Positions 44,578 to 54,900 of a stretch of 64,000 nucleotides of DNA are shown one piece after another; position 1 is the first letter of the stretch; every line of letters begins with the position of its first letter. This DNA is from Arthrobacter sp. B2a2-09 (GTDB lineage: Bacteria; Actinomycetota; Actinomycetes; Actinomycetales; Micrococcaceae). The stretch covers positions 62,001-126,000 of the forward strand of contig NZ_JAMXIC010000002.1 in assembly GCF_027587375.1 (NCBI RefSeq), in the 5' to 3' direction. The notes beneath the pieces were generated by a model. That model was not told the origin of the DNA. It was given only the letters and a program-made list of their open reading frames with translations, and did not search any database. A program made the position numbers and the translations under genes.

Positions 44578-44591
44578 TGCTATCGTTAGCA
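44578..44591 (+). promoter_or_regulatory. LacI-type operator 5
   Basis: TGCTATCGTTAGCA, 143 bases before the MFS start; controls the import/CoA arm. Operators 4 and 5 are 201 bp apart, permitting looping. The rest of the divergent region (44281-44734) shows no gene. Confidence 0.82.
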
Positions 44592-44734
44592 CAAGTACGC
44601 AGCGCACACCCGTTCCACCCTTCGAGGACGTGCTTCGGACAACCCGGCCGGTGTGCCGGCGCGAGGTCGGCCCCGATCACATCAGTGCTCGATCCTCAGC
44701 CATGCGAACACAATCCCCTCTCAACTAGGAGACA

Positions 44735-46120
44735 ATGATGTCCCACCCGATCCCTTCCGGTGCCAGCCGGACCCCCCGTGCAGCCGGTGTAGTCGGTTCC
44801 GCCGTTGAGCACGCCGTACCCACGTACCCCGAGCCTATGGATGCGATCTCCGTGGACGCGATCCCCGCCAGCCCGGCGCCATCCCGGGTGAAGAACAACC
44901 CCGAAGGCAAAGCCACCAAGGCCGTCGCCGCCGTCTCGCTCGGGGTGCTGGCGTTCACGTTCATGCTCAATGCGATGGACCGGCAGGTCTTCCCGCCCCT
45001 GCTGACCACGATCAGCAACGAGTACGGGTTCACCCTGCAGTCCGGTGGACTGCTGGCCACGATCTTCACCCTCGGGATGGCGGTCGCGGGCATCCCCGCC
45101 GGGTTCCTGGTCGAGCGGTTCTCGCGCAAAACCGTCCTGGTGTTCAGCATCGTGATCTACTCCCTAGGAACCCTGGCTACCCCGCTGGCGTCCTCGTGGG
45201 GCGACATGGCCCTCTACCGGATCATCTCGGGGCTGGGTGAGGGGATGCAGGCCGCGGCCCTTTTCGCCGCTGTCGGCGCGTTTTTCCACAACCGTCGCGG
45301 CCTCGCCCTGGGGGTCTTGGGCTTCGCGTTCGGACTGGGTGCCATATTCGGTCCGCCGCTCGGTGTCACGTTCACCGGCCAGTTCGGATCGTGGCGGTCC
45401 CCGTTCATCATCTTCGGGCTGCTCGGCCTGCTGGTCGCTTTGGTGGCCGCGTTGACCGTCAGCCGCAAGTTCACCGAGCGGGCGATCAGCTTGACCGGCG
45501 TCGAAGGTTCCTACGACTACATGCCGGCCAAAGCCTACAACCGCAACTCCTTGGCGATTGCCGCTGCCTCCGGCTGCGGCGCCCTCGCTCTCTACGGGTT
45601 TCTTGGTCTGTATCCGACCTTCCTGACCACTCAACTTCACGTGTCCACCGGTCAGTCCGCGCTGGCGCTCAGCTTCGTGGGCCTGGGAGGACTGGCCGGC
45701 CTGTTCGGGGGCTGGATAGGCGACCGGATCAACCAGCGGATCCTTTTGATCATTTCCCTGGTCGTGATGGCGGTGATCGGTGTGCTGATCTACGTGGTGC
45801 AGGCCTCGTTCGTCTGGCAGTGCGTCTTCGCCTGCCTGATGGGTGTGTTCGGTACCGGTGTCTTCTTCCCCAACACCAACAGCGCGATCCAGCGGGCGGT
45901 CCGACCGCACCAGGTCGGGAGAGCCGCCGGCCTGTTCGTCACCTGCTACTACGGATCGGCCGCCTTCTCCGGGCTGCTGTTCGCGGCGCTGGTCCCGATG
46001 CTTGGCTGGCAGGGAGCCGGCCTGCTGCAGGTCACCGTGCTGCCCCTGGTGGCGGCCGCGATCATGCTGATCGTGCGGACATCACTGTTCAACAACGCAG
46101 CCCGGGCGGCCACGCATTGA
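44735..46120 (+). CDS. MFS transporter (ACS-like, aromatic or organic acid importer)
   Basis: 461 residues; AGGAG lies 5 bases before ATG 44735. A 55-residue hydrophilic N-terminus is followed by 12 helices, with NAMDRQVFPPLLTTI in helix 1, the loop AGFLVERFSRKTVL between 2 and 3, RIISGLGEGMQAAALFAAVG and, in the second half, FGGWIGDRINQRILL. The anion:cation symporter relatives import hydroxylated aromatic acids, glucarate and phthalate-like compounds. First gene of the operon with CoA-transferase, acyl-CoA dehydrogenase, fused FadB-like enzyme and thiolase. Confidence 0.9.
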   Translation: MMSHPIPSGASRTPRAAGVVGSAVEHAVPTYPEPMDAISVDAIPASPAPSRVKNNPEGKATKAVAAVSLGVLAFTFMLNAMDRQVFPPLLTTISNEYGFTLQSGGLLATIFTLGMAVAGIPAGFLVERFSRKTVLVFSIVIYSLGTLATPLASSWGDMALYRIISGLGEGMQAAALFAAVGAFFHNRRGLALGVLGFAFGLGAIFGPPLGVTFTGQFGSWRSPFIIFGLLGLLVALVAALTVSRKFTERAISLTGVEGSYDYMPAKAYNRNSLAIAAASGCGALALYGFLGLYPTFLTTQLHVSTGQSALALSFVGLGGLAGLFGGWIGDRINQRILLIISLVVMAVIGVLIYVVQASFVWQCVFACLMGVFGTGVFFPNTNSAIQRAVRPHQVGRAAGLFVTCYYGSAAFSGLLFAALVPMLGWQGAGLLQVTVLPLVAAAIMLIVRTSLFNNAARAATH

Positions 46121-46153
46121 TCACCGTCGTGATCACAACGGAAGGAGAACCAA

Positions 46154-47395
46154 GTGCCTGACGCCAGTTCGCATGATCGCGCTCTCGGCGCGCTGACCGG
46201 GATCGTCGTTGCCGACTTCAGCCGGGTACTCGCCGCACCCTACGCGACAATGTTGTTCGGTGACCTTGGCGCCGACGTGATCAAGATAGAGCGTCCGGGT
46301 CTTGGTGACGACACCCGCCAGTGGGGTCCACCGTTCACCCATGATCACGAGGCGACGTACTTCTTGTCGGTGAACCGCAACAAGCGATCATTCACGGCGG
46401 ACATGTCCGACCCGGCAGACCACGACGACCTGATCGAGCTGATTCGGCGCGCTGACGTGCTGATCGAGAACTTCCGTCCGGGCACGATGGCACGGCACGG
46501 GTTGTCCTACGAGCAGGTTGCCGCGATCAACCCGCAGTTGGTGTATTGCTCGATCACCGGGTTCGGCTCGAAGGAGGCCGCCGCGGCTTTGCCCGGCTAC
46601 GACCTGCTGGTGCAGGCCGTGGGAGGACTGATGAGCGTGACCGGCCCGGGCCCGGGTGAACCGGTCAAGGCCGGCGTCGCCCTGGTCGACGTGCTGACCG
46701 GCCTGCACGCCGCCATTGGCGTTCTGGCCGCGCTGCGTGCACGGGAGACAACCGGCCGGGGCCAACTCGTTGAGGTCAACCTGCTCAGTACCTTGCTGTC
46801 CAGCATGGTCAACCAGAGCGTCGGTTACACCGCCGGAGGCGCGGTCCCGGGCATCCTGGGGAACAGGCACCCTTCGATCGCGCCCTATCAGCTGTTCCCG
46901 GCTTCCGACCGGCCGGTCGTCATCGCGGTCGGGAACGACCGGCAGTTCGCCTTGATGTGTGAGGAACTCGGAATCCCCGAGGCGGCGAACGATCCACGTT
47001 TCGCGAGCAACCCGGCCCGTGTCGCCCACATCGACGAACTCGATCAGGCCATCACGGCGCGGACCATCGAGCATCCCGCCGAGCATTGGTACCGGGTCCT
47101 GTCGGCCCGCGGAGTCCCCTGCGGCCCCGTCAACGACATCGCCGGTGCCTTCGCGATGGCCAGCGAGCTGGGCCTCAACGCCCGCGTCGCCGTGGGGGCC
47201 GGCCAGGACAGCGTTGACTTGGCCGCCAACCCGATCACACTGTCCGAAACGCCAGTCACCTACGATCGTCGGCCACCACGGCTCGGGCAGCACGCCGAAG
47301 AAGTGCGCGCCTGGCTTCACAGCCCGACCACCAACGAACCTCCGCAACACCGCCACAGCAGCCTCAACCACCAGCCAATGGGAGCACACCAGTGA
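46154..47395 (+). CDS. CaiB/BaiF family III CoA-transferase
   Basis: 413 residues from GTG 46154 (GGAAGGAG upstream). Family marks VVADFSRVLAAPYATMLFGD, DVIKIERPGLGDDTRQWGPP, NFRPGTMARHGL and PGYDLLVQAVGG with its catalytic-position Asp. Next to a glutaryl-CoA-dehydrogenase-like gene it would fit glutarate CoA-transferase, making glutaryl-CoA or a close dicarboxylyl-CoA from a CoA donor. The stop overlaps the next gene's GTG (GTGA). Paralogous to the enzyme at 8411. Confidence 0.9.
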   Translation: MPDASSHDRALGALTGIVVADFSRVLAAPYATMLFGDLGADVIKIERPGLGDDTRQWGPPFTHDHEATYFLSVNRNKRSFTADMSDPADHDDLIELIRRADVLIENFRPGTMARHGLSYEQVAAINPQLVYCSITGFGSKEAAAALPGYDLLVQAVGGLMSVTGPGPGEPVKAGVALVDVLTGLHAAIGVLAALRARETTGRGQLVEVNLLSTLLSSMVNQSVGYTAGGAVPGILGNRHPSIAPYQLFPASDRPVVIAVGNDRQFALMCEELGIPEAANDPRFASNPARVAHIDELDQAITARTIEHPAEHWYRVLSARGVPCGPVNDIAGAFAMASELGLNARVAVGAGQDSVDLAANPITLSETPVTYDRRPPRLGQHAEEVRAWLHSPTTNEPPQHRHSSLNHQPMGAHQ

Positions 47396-48555
47396 CCGAC
47401 CTCGCCACCGACTACCTCGACATCGACTCCCTGCTCACCCAGCAGGAGATCGATCTGCGCAGCCAGGTCCGCCAGTTCGTCGACGACCGGATCCGGCCCA
47501 ACATCAAGTCCTGGTACGAAGACGCGGTCTTCCCCCAGGATCTGGTCAAGGAATTAGGGAGTCTCGGCCTGCTGGGCATGCACCTGAAGGGGTACGGTTG
47601 CGGCAGCCGCAGCGCCGTCGAGTACGGGATCGCCGCCATGGAGCTTGAAGCCGGCGACTCCGGCATCCGCACCTTCGTGTCCGTGCAGGGCTCGCTCGCC
47701 ATGAGCGCAATCTCCAAGTTCGGTTCGGAGGAGCACAAGCAGCGGTGGTTGCCTGGAATGGCCGCAGGTGAGCTGATCGGCTGCTTCGGACTCACCGAGC
47801 CCACTGCGGGCAGCGACCCCGCCAACATGCTCACCCGGGCCGAGCGTGAAGCGTCAGGTTGGGTGCTGAACGGAGCCAAACGCTGGATCGGTCTTGCCTC
47901 CATCGCCGATGTTGCGATCATCTGGGCTTGCACCGAGGACGGCATCCGCGGCTTCGTCGTCCCGACCGATACGCCAGGGTTCTCGGCCACCCCGATCTCC
48001 GAGAAGCTGTCGATGCGTGCGTCCATCCAGTGCGATATCACCATGGAGGACGTCCATCTACCGGACAGCGCCGCGTTACCGGGCGTGGCCGGCCTCCGTG
48101 GTCCGTTCTCCTGCCTCAACGAAGCGAGGTACGGCATCATGTGGGGTGCCATGGGCGCCGCCCGTGATGCTTACGAGACTGTCTTGGCCTACGCGAGTCA
48201 GCGCACGCAGTTCGGCAAACCGCTCGCCTCGTTCCAGCTCACCCAGCAGAAGCTGGTGGACATGGTCCTGGAAATCCAGAAGGGAACGCTCGTGGCCCTC
48301 CAGACTGGGCGGCTCAAAGACGACGGCCGTCTGCGTCCCGAGCAGATCTCCTTCGGCAAGCTCAACAACGTCCGCCAGGCGATCGAGATCTGCCGTTCCG
48401 CCCGCACGATCCTCGGCGGAAACGGGATCACCCTCGAGCACTCACCCCTTCGGCACGCCAACAATCTCGAGAGCGTGCGAACCTATGAGGGCACCGACGA
48501 GATCCATACGCTGATCATGGGGCGCGCGATCACCGGCATCCCGAGCTTCTCGTAG
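47392..48555 (+). CDS. Acyl-CoA dehydrogenase, glutaryl-CoA dehydrogenase-like
   Basis: 387 residues. FAD/substrate marks GCFGLTEPTAGSDPANML, catalytic base Glu366 in TYEGTDEIH (the Glu370 position of human GCDH), and GIRTFVSVQGSLAM containing the Arg (R93) that in glutaryl-CoA dehydrogenase holds the distal carboxylate. The end GRAITGIPSFS resembles GRAITGIQAF of that enzyme. It would oxidise and decarboxylate glutaryl-CoA to crotonyl-CoA, passing electrons to ETF. Together with the CoA-transferase before it and the enzymes after it, this gives a complete path to acetyl-CoA. Confidence 0.92.
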   Translation: MTDLATDYLDIDSLLTQQEIDLRSQVRQFVDDRIRPNIKSWYEDAVFPQDLVKELGSLGLLGMHLKGYGCGSRSAVEYGIAAMELEAGDSGIRTFVSVQGSLAMSAISKFGSEEHKQRWLPGMAAGELIGCFGLTEPTAGSDPANMLTRAEREASGWVLNGAKRWIGLASIADVAIIWACTEDGIRGFVVPTDTPGFSATPISEKLSMRASIQCDITMEDVHLPDSAALPGVAGLRGPFSCLNEARYGIMWGAMGAARDAYETVLAYASQRTQFGKPLASFQLTQQKLVDMVLEIQKGTLVALQTGRLKDDGRLRPEQISFGKLNNVRQAIEICRSARTILGGNGITLEHSPLRHANNLESVRTYEGTDEIHTLIMGRAITGIPSFS

Positions 48556-48571
48556 CATGCGGGGGAGCATC

Positions 48572-50716
48572 GTGACCGGGAAGCCGGCTTTGCGCGAAAC
48601 CGTCCCGGGCCGCGGGGCCGCAGCCGCTGAAACAGTTACCGAGACCCGTACCGCCTATCTTGACCATGCCGGTTTCCGCTTTGCCGTCCTGACCCTGGAG
48701 AACTCCGGCCACCGTCCCGTGACCCTGGGCCCGGCATCGCTCGCCGGGTTCGAGGCCGCGGTGCGCGCCCTGGACTTGTCCGGGGTGGATGCGGTGGCCG
48801 TGACCGGCAAAGGCCCGGTTTTCTGTGCCGGTGCGGACCTGAAGACGATGACGGAGGCTGCCACCCCGGAGCAGGCCGAGGACGTGGCGCTCCGGGGTCT
48901 GGCGGCGCTCGGCCGGCTGGCGGCGCTGCCGGTGCCCACCTTCGCGTTCGTCAACGGGGCCGCGTTGGGCGGCGGGCTGGAACTTGCCCTGCATGCGGAC
49001 TACCGCACCGCCGCGGACTCGGTCCGGGCCCTGGGCTTTCCCGAGGTCCGCCTCGGTCTGGTCCCTGGCTGGGGCGGCATCCCGCGTACACTGGCGCTAC
49101 TCGGCCCCGCACAGACGGCCCGTTTGGCGGTCACGGATTCACTCGCGGGCAGGAACCTCTCCGCCCGGGCCGCGTCCGGGCTTGGCTTGGTCGATGCCAT
49201 ACTGCGGGAAGACGGATTCCTGGCGGCATCGCTGGATTTCGCCGTCGGTATCCTCTCCGGTACGGCCGCGGCGCCTTCCCGCGCTGCCCGCAGCGCGGAT
49301 CAGGACCCCTCCGTCGTAGTTGGTTCCGTCGCAGTGGAGGCTGTCCGTGCCCAGCTCGACGTCCGCCTGAACGGCGCCGCGCCCGCCCCCTACCGCGCCC
49401 TGGAGCTGATCGCGGCGGCGGCCACCCCCGCCGGTACCGCCGGCACTGCCACCACCTCCGGAAGGGCGGCGGAGATCAGGGCTTTCGGTGAGCTGCTGCT
49501 CTCCGATGAGGCCCGTGCCGGTATTTACGCCTTCCACCTCACCCAGTCGTTGGCGAAGAAGCCCGCGGGCAGGCCGGCCGCGGCACCGTTGCCGGTGCAC
49601 TCGGTAGGCGTCGTGGGTGCCGGGCTGATGGCCAGCCAGCTCGCCCTCGTCCTCGCGCAGCAACTGCGGGTACCGGTGCGGATCACGGACCTGTCCCAAG
49701 AGCGCATCGACAAGGCACTGGAGTGGACCGCCGGACAACTGGACAAACTCGTGGGCCGCGGGAGCCTGGGGACCGCCGATGCCGAGGCGGTCCGCGCCCT
49801 GGTCACCGGAGGCACAGACAAAGCAGCCTTCGCGGACTGCGACGTGGTGATCGAGGCCGTCTTCGAAGATCTGGAGCTCAAACGCGCCGTGTTCGCCGAG
49901 CTTGAACCGCTGTTGCGGCCGGACGCCCTGCTGCTGACCAACACCTCCTCGCTGTCCATCGAGGCCATGGGCGCCGACCTTGCCCGCCCGGGGCGGCTGA
50001 TCGGCTTCCACTTCTTCAACCCTGTGGCCGTGCTGCCATTGGTGGAAATCATCACCGCGCCACACACGGACGAAACCACGCTTGCGACGGCGTTCGAGCT
50101 GGCCCGGCGGCTGCGCAAGACAGCCGTTCTCGCCACGGACACGGCAGGCTTCGTGGTGAACCGCGTGCTGACCCGGCTCTTCAGCGAAATCCTCACCCTG
50201 ATCGACGACGGCGCCGATCCCGCCGTCGTGAACCATTCGCTGGATCCGCTGGGCCTGCCCATGACCCCGCTGCAACTGCTGCAATTCATCGGCCCAGCCG
50301 TGCAGCTGCATATCTGCGAGGCCATGCAACGGGCGTATCCGCAGCGGTTCGCCGTGAGTACCAGCCTCACGAAGCTGGTCGCCGCGGGGCTTCCCGGCTA
50401 TCTGGACGACGACGGCGGCCTCTCACCTGCCGCGGCCGCCCTGCTGCCGGCGTCCAACCCGGCAGATGCCGGCGCCATCCGCGCGCGAATCCTGGCCGGA
50501 CTGGCCCAGGAAGTCACGGCCATGCTCGACGAAGGTGTGGTGGCCGGACCCGAGCAGATCGACCTGTGCATGATCCTCGGCGCCAACTACCCCTTCCACA
50601 CCGGCGGCCTGACCCCACTGCTGGACCGGGAAGCAGGCACCGCCTTCCATCCGGAGCTGCGCGTGGCCGTCCCAGCCCGGCCCCGAACCGCCCGTCCCGC
50701 CCGAGGAGAGAAATGA
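48572..50716 (+). CDS. Fused enoyl-CoA hydratase / 3-hydroxyacyl-CoA dehydrogenase
   Basis: 714 residues from GTG 48572 (GGGGGAG before it; ATG 48557 is in frame with no ribosome site). N-terminal crotonase part: VAVTGKGPVFCAGADLKTMT, FVNGAALGGGLELALHADYR and FPEVRLGLVPGWGGI. Then an NAD-binding dehydrogenase part: VGVVGAGLMASQLALVLA, VIEAVFEDLELKRAVFAE, GFHFFNPVAVLPLVEII and DTAGFVVNRVL. FadB/FadJ order. It hydrates crotonyl-CoA (or a substituted enoyl-CoA) and oxidises the alcohol to the ketoacyl-CoA. 16 bases after the dehydrogenase gene. Confidence 0.92.
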   Translation: MTGKPALRETVPGRGAAAAETVTETRTAYLDHAGFRFAVLTLENSGHRPVTLGPASLAGFEAAVRALDLSGVDAVAVTGKGPVFCAGADLKTMTEAATPEQAEDVALRGLAALGRLAALPVPTFAFVNGAALGGGLELALHADYRTAADSVRALGFPEVRLGLVPGWGGIPRTLALLGPAQTARLAVTDSLAGRNLSARAASGLGLVDAILREDGFLAASLDFAVGILSGTAAAPSRAARSADQDPSVVVGSVAVEAVRAQLDVRLNGAAPAPYRALELIAAAATPAGTAGTATTSGRAAEIRAFGELLLSDEARAGIYAFHLTQSLAKKPAGRPAAAPLPVHSVGVVGAGLMASQLALVLAQQLRVPVRITDLSQERIDKALEWTAGQLDKLVGRGSLGTADAEAVRALVTGGTDKAAFADCDVVIEAVFEDLELKRAVFAELEPLLRPDALLLTNTSSLSIEAMGADLARPGRLIGFHFFNPVAVLPLVEIITAPHTDETTLATAFELARRLRKTAVLATDTAGFVVNRVLTRLFSEILTLIDDGADPAVVNHSLDPLGLPMTPLQLLQFIGPAVQLHICEAMQRAYPQRFAVSTSLTKLVAAGLPGYLDDDGGLSPAAAALLPASNPADAGAIRARILAGLAQEVTAMLDEGVVAGPEQIDLCMILGANYPFHTGGLTPLLDREAGTAFHPELRVAVPARPRTARPARGEK

Positions 50717-51903
50717 GACCCACCAATGCTGATGTCGTCATCGTCGGAGCCGCCCGCACGCCACAGGGCAGGCTGATGGGGCAGCTGGCCCCGTTGTCCG
50801 CCGTCGAGCTCGGCGCCGCCGCGATCGCCGCGGCCCTGGACCGGGCCAAGATCCGTCCCGATGCCGTCGACGCCGTCATCATGGGACACGTGCTCCAGGC
50901 CGGGGCTGGACAGAATCCTGCCCGGCAGGCCGCCGTCGCCGGAGGCATCCCGCTCAGCGCCCACGCCGCCACCGTCAACAAAGTGTGCCTGTCCGGACTC
51001 AGTGCCATTATTGACGCATACCGGCTGCTGCGGCTCGGTGAAGCCGCGGTGGTTGTCGCCGGTGGACAGGAATCAATGAGCAACGCCCCTCACCTGCTGC
51101 CGGGTTCCCGCACCGGCCACCTCTACGGCGACGCCATGCTGATTGACTCGGCCGCTCACGACGGACTCACCGACGCCTTCGATCACGAGGCCATGGGCCT
51201 GGCCACCGACCGTGCCAATGACGCTCTGGGCATTTCCCGCGCCGAGCAGGACAAAGCCGCCGCCGACTCCCACCAGCGCGCTGCTGCAGCCCAGGCCGCC
51301 GGGCTCTTCGACGCGGAAATCGTCCCGGTCAAGGTGCCGCGCCGCCGCGGCGAGCCCCAGCTGGCAGGCACCGACGAGGGCGTACGTCCGGATAGCAACG
51401 AGGAGTCGCTCGCTAGGCTCAGGCCCGCTTTCTCCCCGACCGGCACGGTTACCGCCGGCAATGCTTCGCCCCTCAATGACGGCGCGGCCGCCGCGGTCCT
51501 GACAACCCGCGGCTATGCGGACGCCCACGGCCTCGAGATCCTGGCGGTGCTCGGCGCCCCGGGACAGACAGCGGGCCCGGACACCTCGCTGCCGGACAAA
51601 CCCGCCCGCGCCATCGGCAAGGCGCTCCAGACGGCCGGCTGGAGCGTGGAGGATCTGGACTTCGTGGAGATCAATGAGGCATTTGCCTCGGTGGCCCTGC
51701 ATTCGGCGGCACAGCTCGGGATCGGCATGGACAAAGTCAACGTCAACGGCGGAGCGATCGCGATTGGCCATCCTCTCGGTGCCTCCGGTGCGCGGGTTGT
51801 GGTCGCCGCCGCGTACGAACTCATGCGCCGCGGCACCGGCAAGGCAGCGGTAGCACTGTGTGGCGGCGGCGGCCAGGGCGAAGCGCTGCTCCTGTCACGT
51901 TGA
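50713..51903 (+). CDS. Acetyl-CoA C-acyltransferase (thiolase)
   Basis: 396 residues from ATG 50713 with GAGGAGAG before it; overlaps the preceding stop (ATGA). Nucleophile Cys92 in NKVCLSGLSA, His near 350 in GHPLGASGARVVV, the NEAFA motif with VEINEAFASVALH, and the C-terminal Cys in LCGGGGQG. Releases acetyl-CoA from the 3-ketoacyl-CoA made by the fused enzyme. Last gene of the operon, convergent with the glutamate dehydrogenase gene 57 bases away; no terminator hairpin is obvious there. Confidence 0.95.
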   Translation: MRPTNADVVIVGAARTPQGRLMGQLAPLSAVELGAAAIAAALDRAKIRPDAVDAVIMGHVLQAGAGQNPARQAAVAGGIPLSAHAATVNKVCLSGLSAIIDAYRLLRLGEAAVVVAGGQESMSNAPHLLPGSRTGHLYGDAMLIDSAAHDGLTDAFDHEAMGLATDRANDALGISRAEQDKAAADSHQRAAAAQAAGLFDAEIVPVKVPRRRGEPQLAGTDEGVRPDSNEESLARLRPAFSPTGTVTAGNASPLNDGAAAAVLTTRGYADAHGLEILAVLGAPGQTAGPDTSLPDKPARAIGKALQTAGWSVEDLDFVEINEAFASVALHSAAQLGIGMDKVNVNGGAIAIGHPLGASGARVVVAAAYELMRRGTGKAAVALCGGGGQGEALLLSR

Positions 51904-51960
51904 CTCAACCAGACCGATGCTCCGCCTAAGTAGATGAGTCAGTAGGCGCTGCTCGGTCCC

Positions 51961-54900
51961 TCACCGCCGCACTATGGTTCGCAGGAGTTTCAGGGCCACG
52001 GAGATGGAGGCGAGGTCCACCTGCCCGGGTTTGGTGACCTCCGCGAAGGTGTCCTTGATCCTTCCCAGTTGCTCATGGTGTCCGCGTTCCCACTCCACAA
52101 TGCGTTCCACGGCATTGGCACCTGTCGCATTAGGGCTCTGGGTGGTCTGCATGACGGAAATGGTCATGTCTGCCACGGCGGAGTACACATCGTCGCGCAA
52201 CGAGGCCCGGGCCAGGGCTTCCCAGCGGTTCTGCCGGGGCAGGTCGGTGATGCGCAGCAGCAGACTCAACGCACCGATCCGGTGGAAAACCGCATAGTAC
52301 AGATCTGCGATCGCGGTGAGTGGTTCTTCAACCAGTTCCGAAATCAAGGAGATCTCCAGGAGCCCGAAGCTTTCCAGCAGATCGGAGGCGCGCCGTACCA
52401 GCTCATCCGGCATCCCGACGTCGGCCCAACGCGCCAGCCGGTCCTCGGTGTGGTCACGATCGGAGCCGCGCAGAAAGTCCAGGGTCCGGGTCCGCAGCAG
52501 CCCAAAAGTCGGCGCGATCCTCGCAAGGGCATCCTCGATAGGCTGGTCCCGATGATCGTGTGTCACATACCAGCGGGTTGCCCGGTCCAGGGCCCTGCGC
52601 ATGTACAGTGCCATTTCTGCGGCGTGTTCGCGGGGAAACCCGACGGGAAGGGCGGCCATCCTGCCCGTTATCCACTGCAGGCCGTACACCTCGCGGACTA
52701 CCACGAAGGCTCTGGCCACGGCCGCGGCGGTGGCCGTGGTTTCCTCGATGGCGCGGAAGGCGAACGTGATCCCTCCAAGGTTGATCATGTCGTTGGCCAC
52801 TACTGTGCAGATAATCTGCCGGCGCAGGGGGTGGGAGTCCAGTTCGGCATCGAAGCGCTCGGACAGCTGGCGGGGAAAGTAGCCTCGGAGGATCCGCTTG
52901 AACCAGGGATCGTCGGCGAGGTCGCTCGCGGTGAGCTCCTTGGCCAGTTCGATCTTTGCGTAGGCGGCAAGCACCGACAGTTCGGGGGCGGTCAGCCCGG
53001 TGCCTGCCCGCAGCCGGTCCTGGAGTTGTTCCGTGCTCGGCAGCCCCTCCAAGCCGCGGTCCAAGTCCGCGGCGTTCTCGAGCCAGTCCATGATCCGCTC
53101 AAAGCCGGGACTCAGCTCCAGTGCCTGGTGCCGGTCGTTGAACAGGAGGACGTTCTGGTCCCTGTTGTTTGCCAGGACCAGGCGGCTTACCTCATCGGTC
53201 AGGGAACGCAGGAAGCCCGCACGTTCAGCAGGCCCCATCTTCCCGGCGGCGATCATCCGGTCGATGAAGATCTTGATGTTGACCTCGTGGTCCGAGCAGT
53301 CCACGCCGGCCGAATTGTCTATCGCGTCGGTGTTGAGGAGGACGCCGGCGAGGGCCGCCTCGATCCGGCCGCGCTGCGTGAAGCCCAGGTTCCCGCCCTC
53401 GGCCACGATCCGGGCCCTCAGCTCGTTGCCATTGACCCTGATGGCGTCGTTGGCTTTGTCACCCACGTGCGTTTGGTCCTCCGTGGAGGCTTTGACGTAC
53501 GTTCCGATGCCGCCGTTGTAGAGCAGGTCCACGGGCGCCCGGAGAATGGCCTGCATCAGCGCGTGGGGAGGCAGCGAGACCGTTCCCGGTTCCAGGCCGA
53601 GGGCCGTCCGGACCTGCTCCGTAATCCCGATGGCTTTGGCCCGGCGGGAATGAACGCCCCCGCCCGCACTGATCAGCGAAGGATCGTAGTCCGCCCAGGA
53701 GGAACGCGGAAGACCGAAGAGACGCCTGCGTTCTTCGAAGGACCTTGGCGCGTCGGGGCTCGGGTCAAGAAAGATGTCCCGATGGTCGAAAGCCGCCACC
53801 AGACGAATGTGCGGTGAGAGCAGCATCGCGTTTCCGAATACGTCGCCGCTCATGTCTCCGATGCCGGCCACAGTGAAGTCCTCGCGCTGTGAATCCACGC
53901 CGAGCTCACTGAAGTGGTGTTTCGCGGATTCCCACGCGCCACGGGCCGTGATGCCCATCTGCTTATGGTCATATCCCACGGATCCCCCGGAAGCGAACGC
54001 GTCGCCGAGCCAAAAGCCGTATTCCCGGGCCACGGAATTGGCCGCATCGGAAAACGAGGCGGTTCCCTTGTCGGCTGCAACCACCAGGTAGTAGTCATCG
54101 CCGTCATGGCGCACCACGCGGTCCGGGGGCACCACCGACTCGCCCTGCCCTGAGGCGAGCAAATTGTCCGTGACGTCCAGCATGCCCTTGACGAAGATCC
54201 GGTAGCACTCCAGGCCTTCAGCGAGCCAGGCCTCGCGGTCTAGGACCGGGTCCGGCAATCGTTTGGGATAGAAGCCTCCTTTTGCCCCGGTGGGCACAAT
54301 GACGGAGTTCTTCACGTTCTGAGCCTTGACCAGCCCCAGGACCTCGGTCCGGAAATCCTCACTTCGGTCAGACCAGCGCACCCCCCCGCGCGCCAAGTCC
54401 CCGAAGCGCAGATGGACGGCTTCCACCCGCGGCGAGTAGACCCAGATCTCGTATTTCGGCCGCGGAAACGGTGCACCGGTGATCGCCGCAGGATTGACTT
54501 TGAAGCTCAGGTAGGCCTTGTCCAGGAAGTAGTTGGTCCGCGTTGTGGCTTCCACGAGGTTCATGAAGGTGCGCAGCAGACGGTCTGCGTCGAGGACCGG
54601 AATGTCGTCGATGGCGGCCGTCAACTCTTTCTTCGCGTCAGCAGTTTTCCGGACACGGTCAGGCTCGTCCAGCCCTGGATCGAACTTCGCTTGGAACAGG
54701 GCCAGGAGCGCGCGCGTTGCCCGGACGTTGCTGATCAGCGTGTCCGCGATGAAACCGTACGAGTTGGTGGTCCCCAGCTGCTGGAGGTACTTCGCGTAGC
54801 TCCTCAGGATTGCGGCGTGCCGCCAACCCACCCGCTCCCGGATGACGAGTGCGTCGATCCGGTCGGATTCGATGTCCCCCCGCATGGCGGCCGTGAAGGC

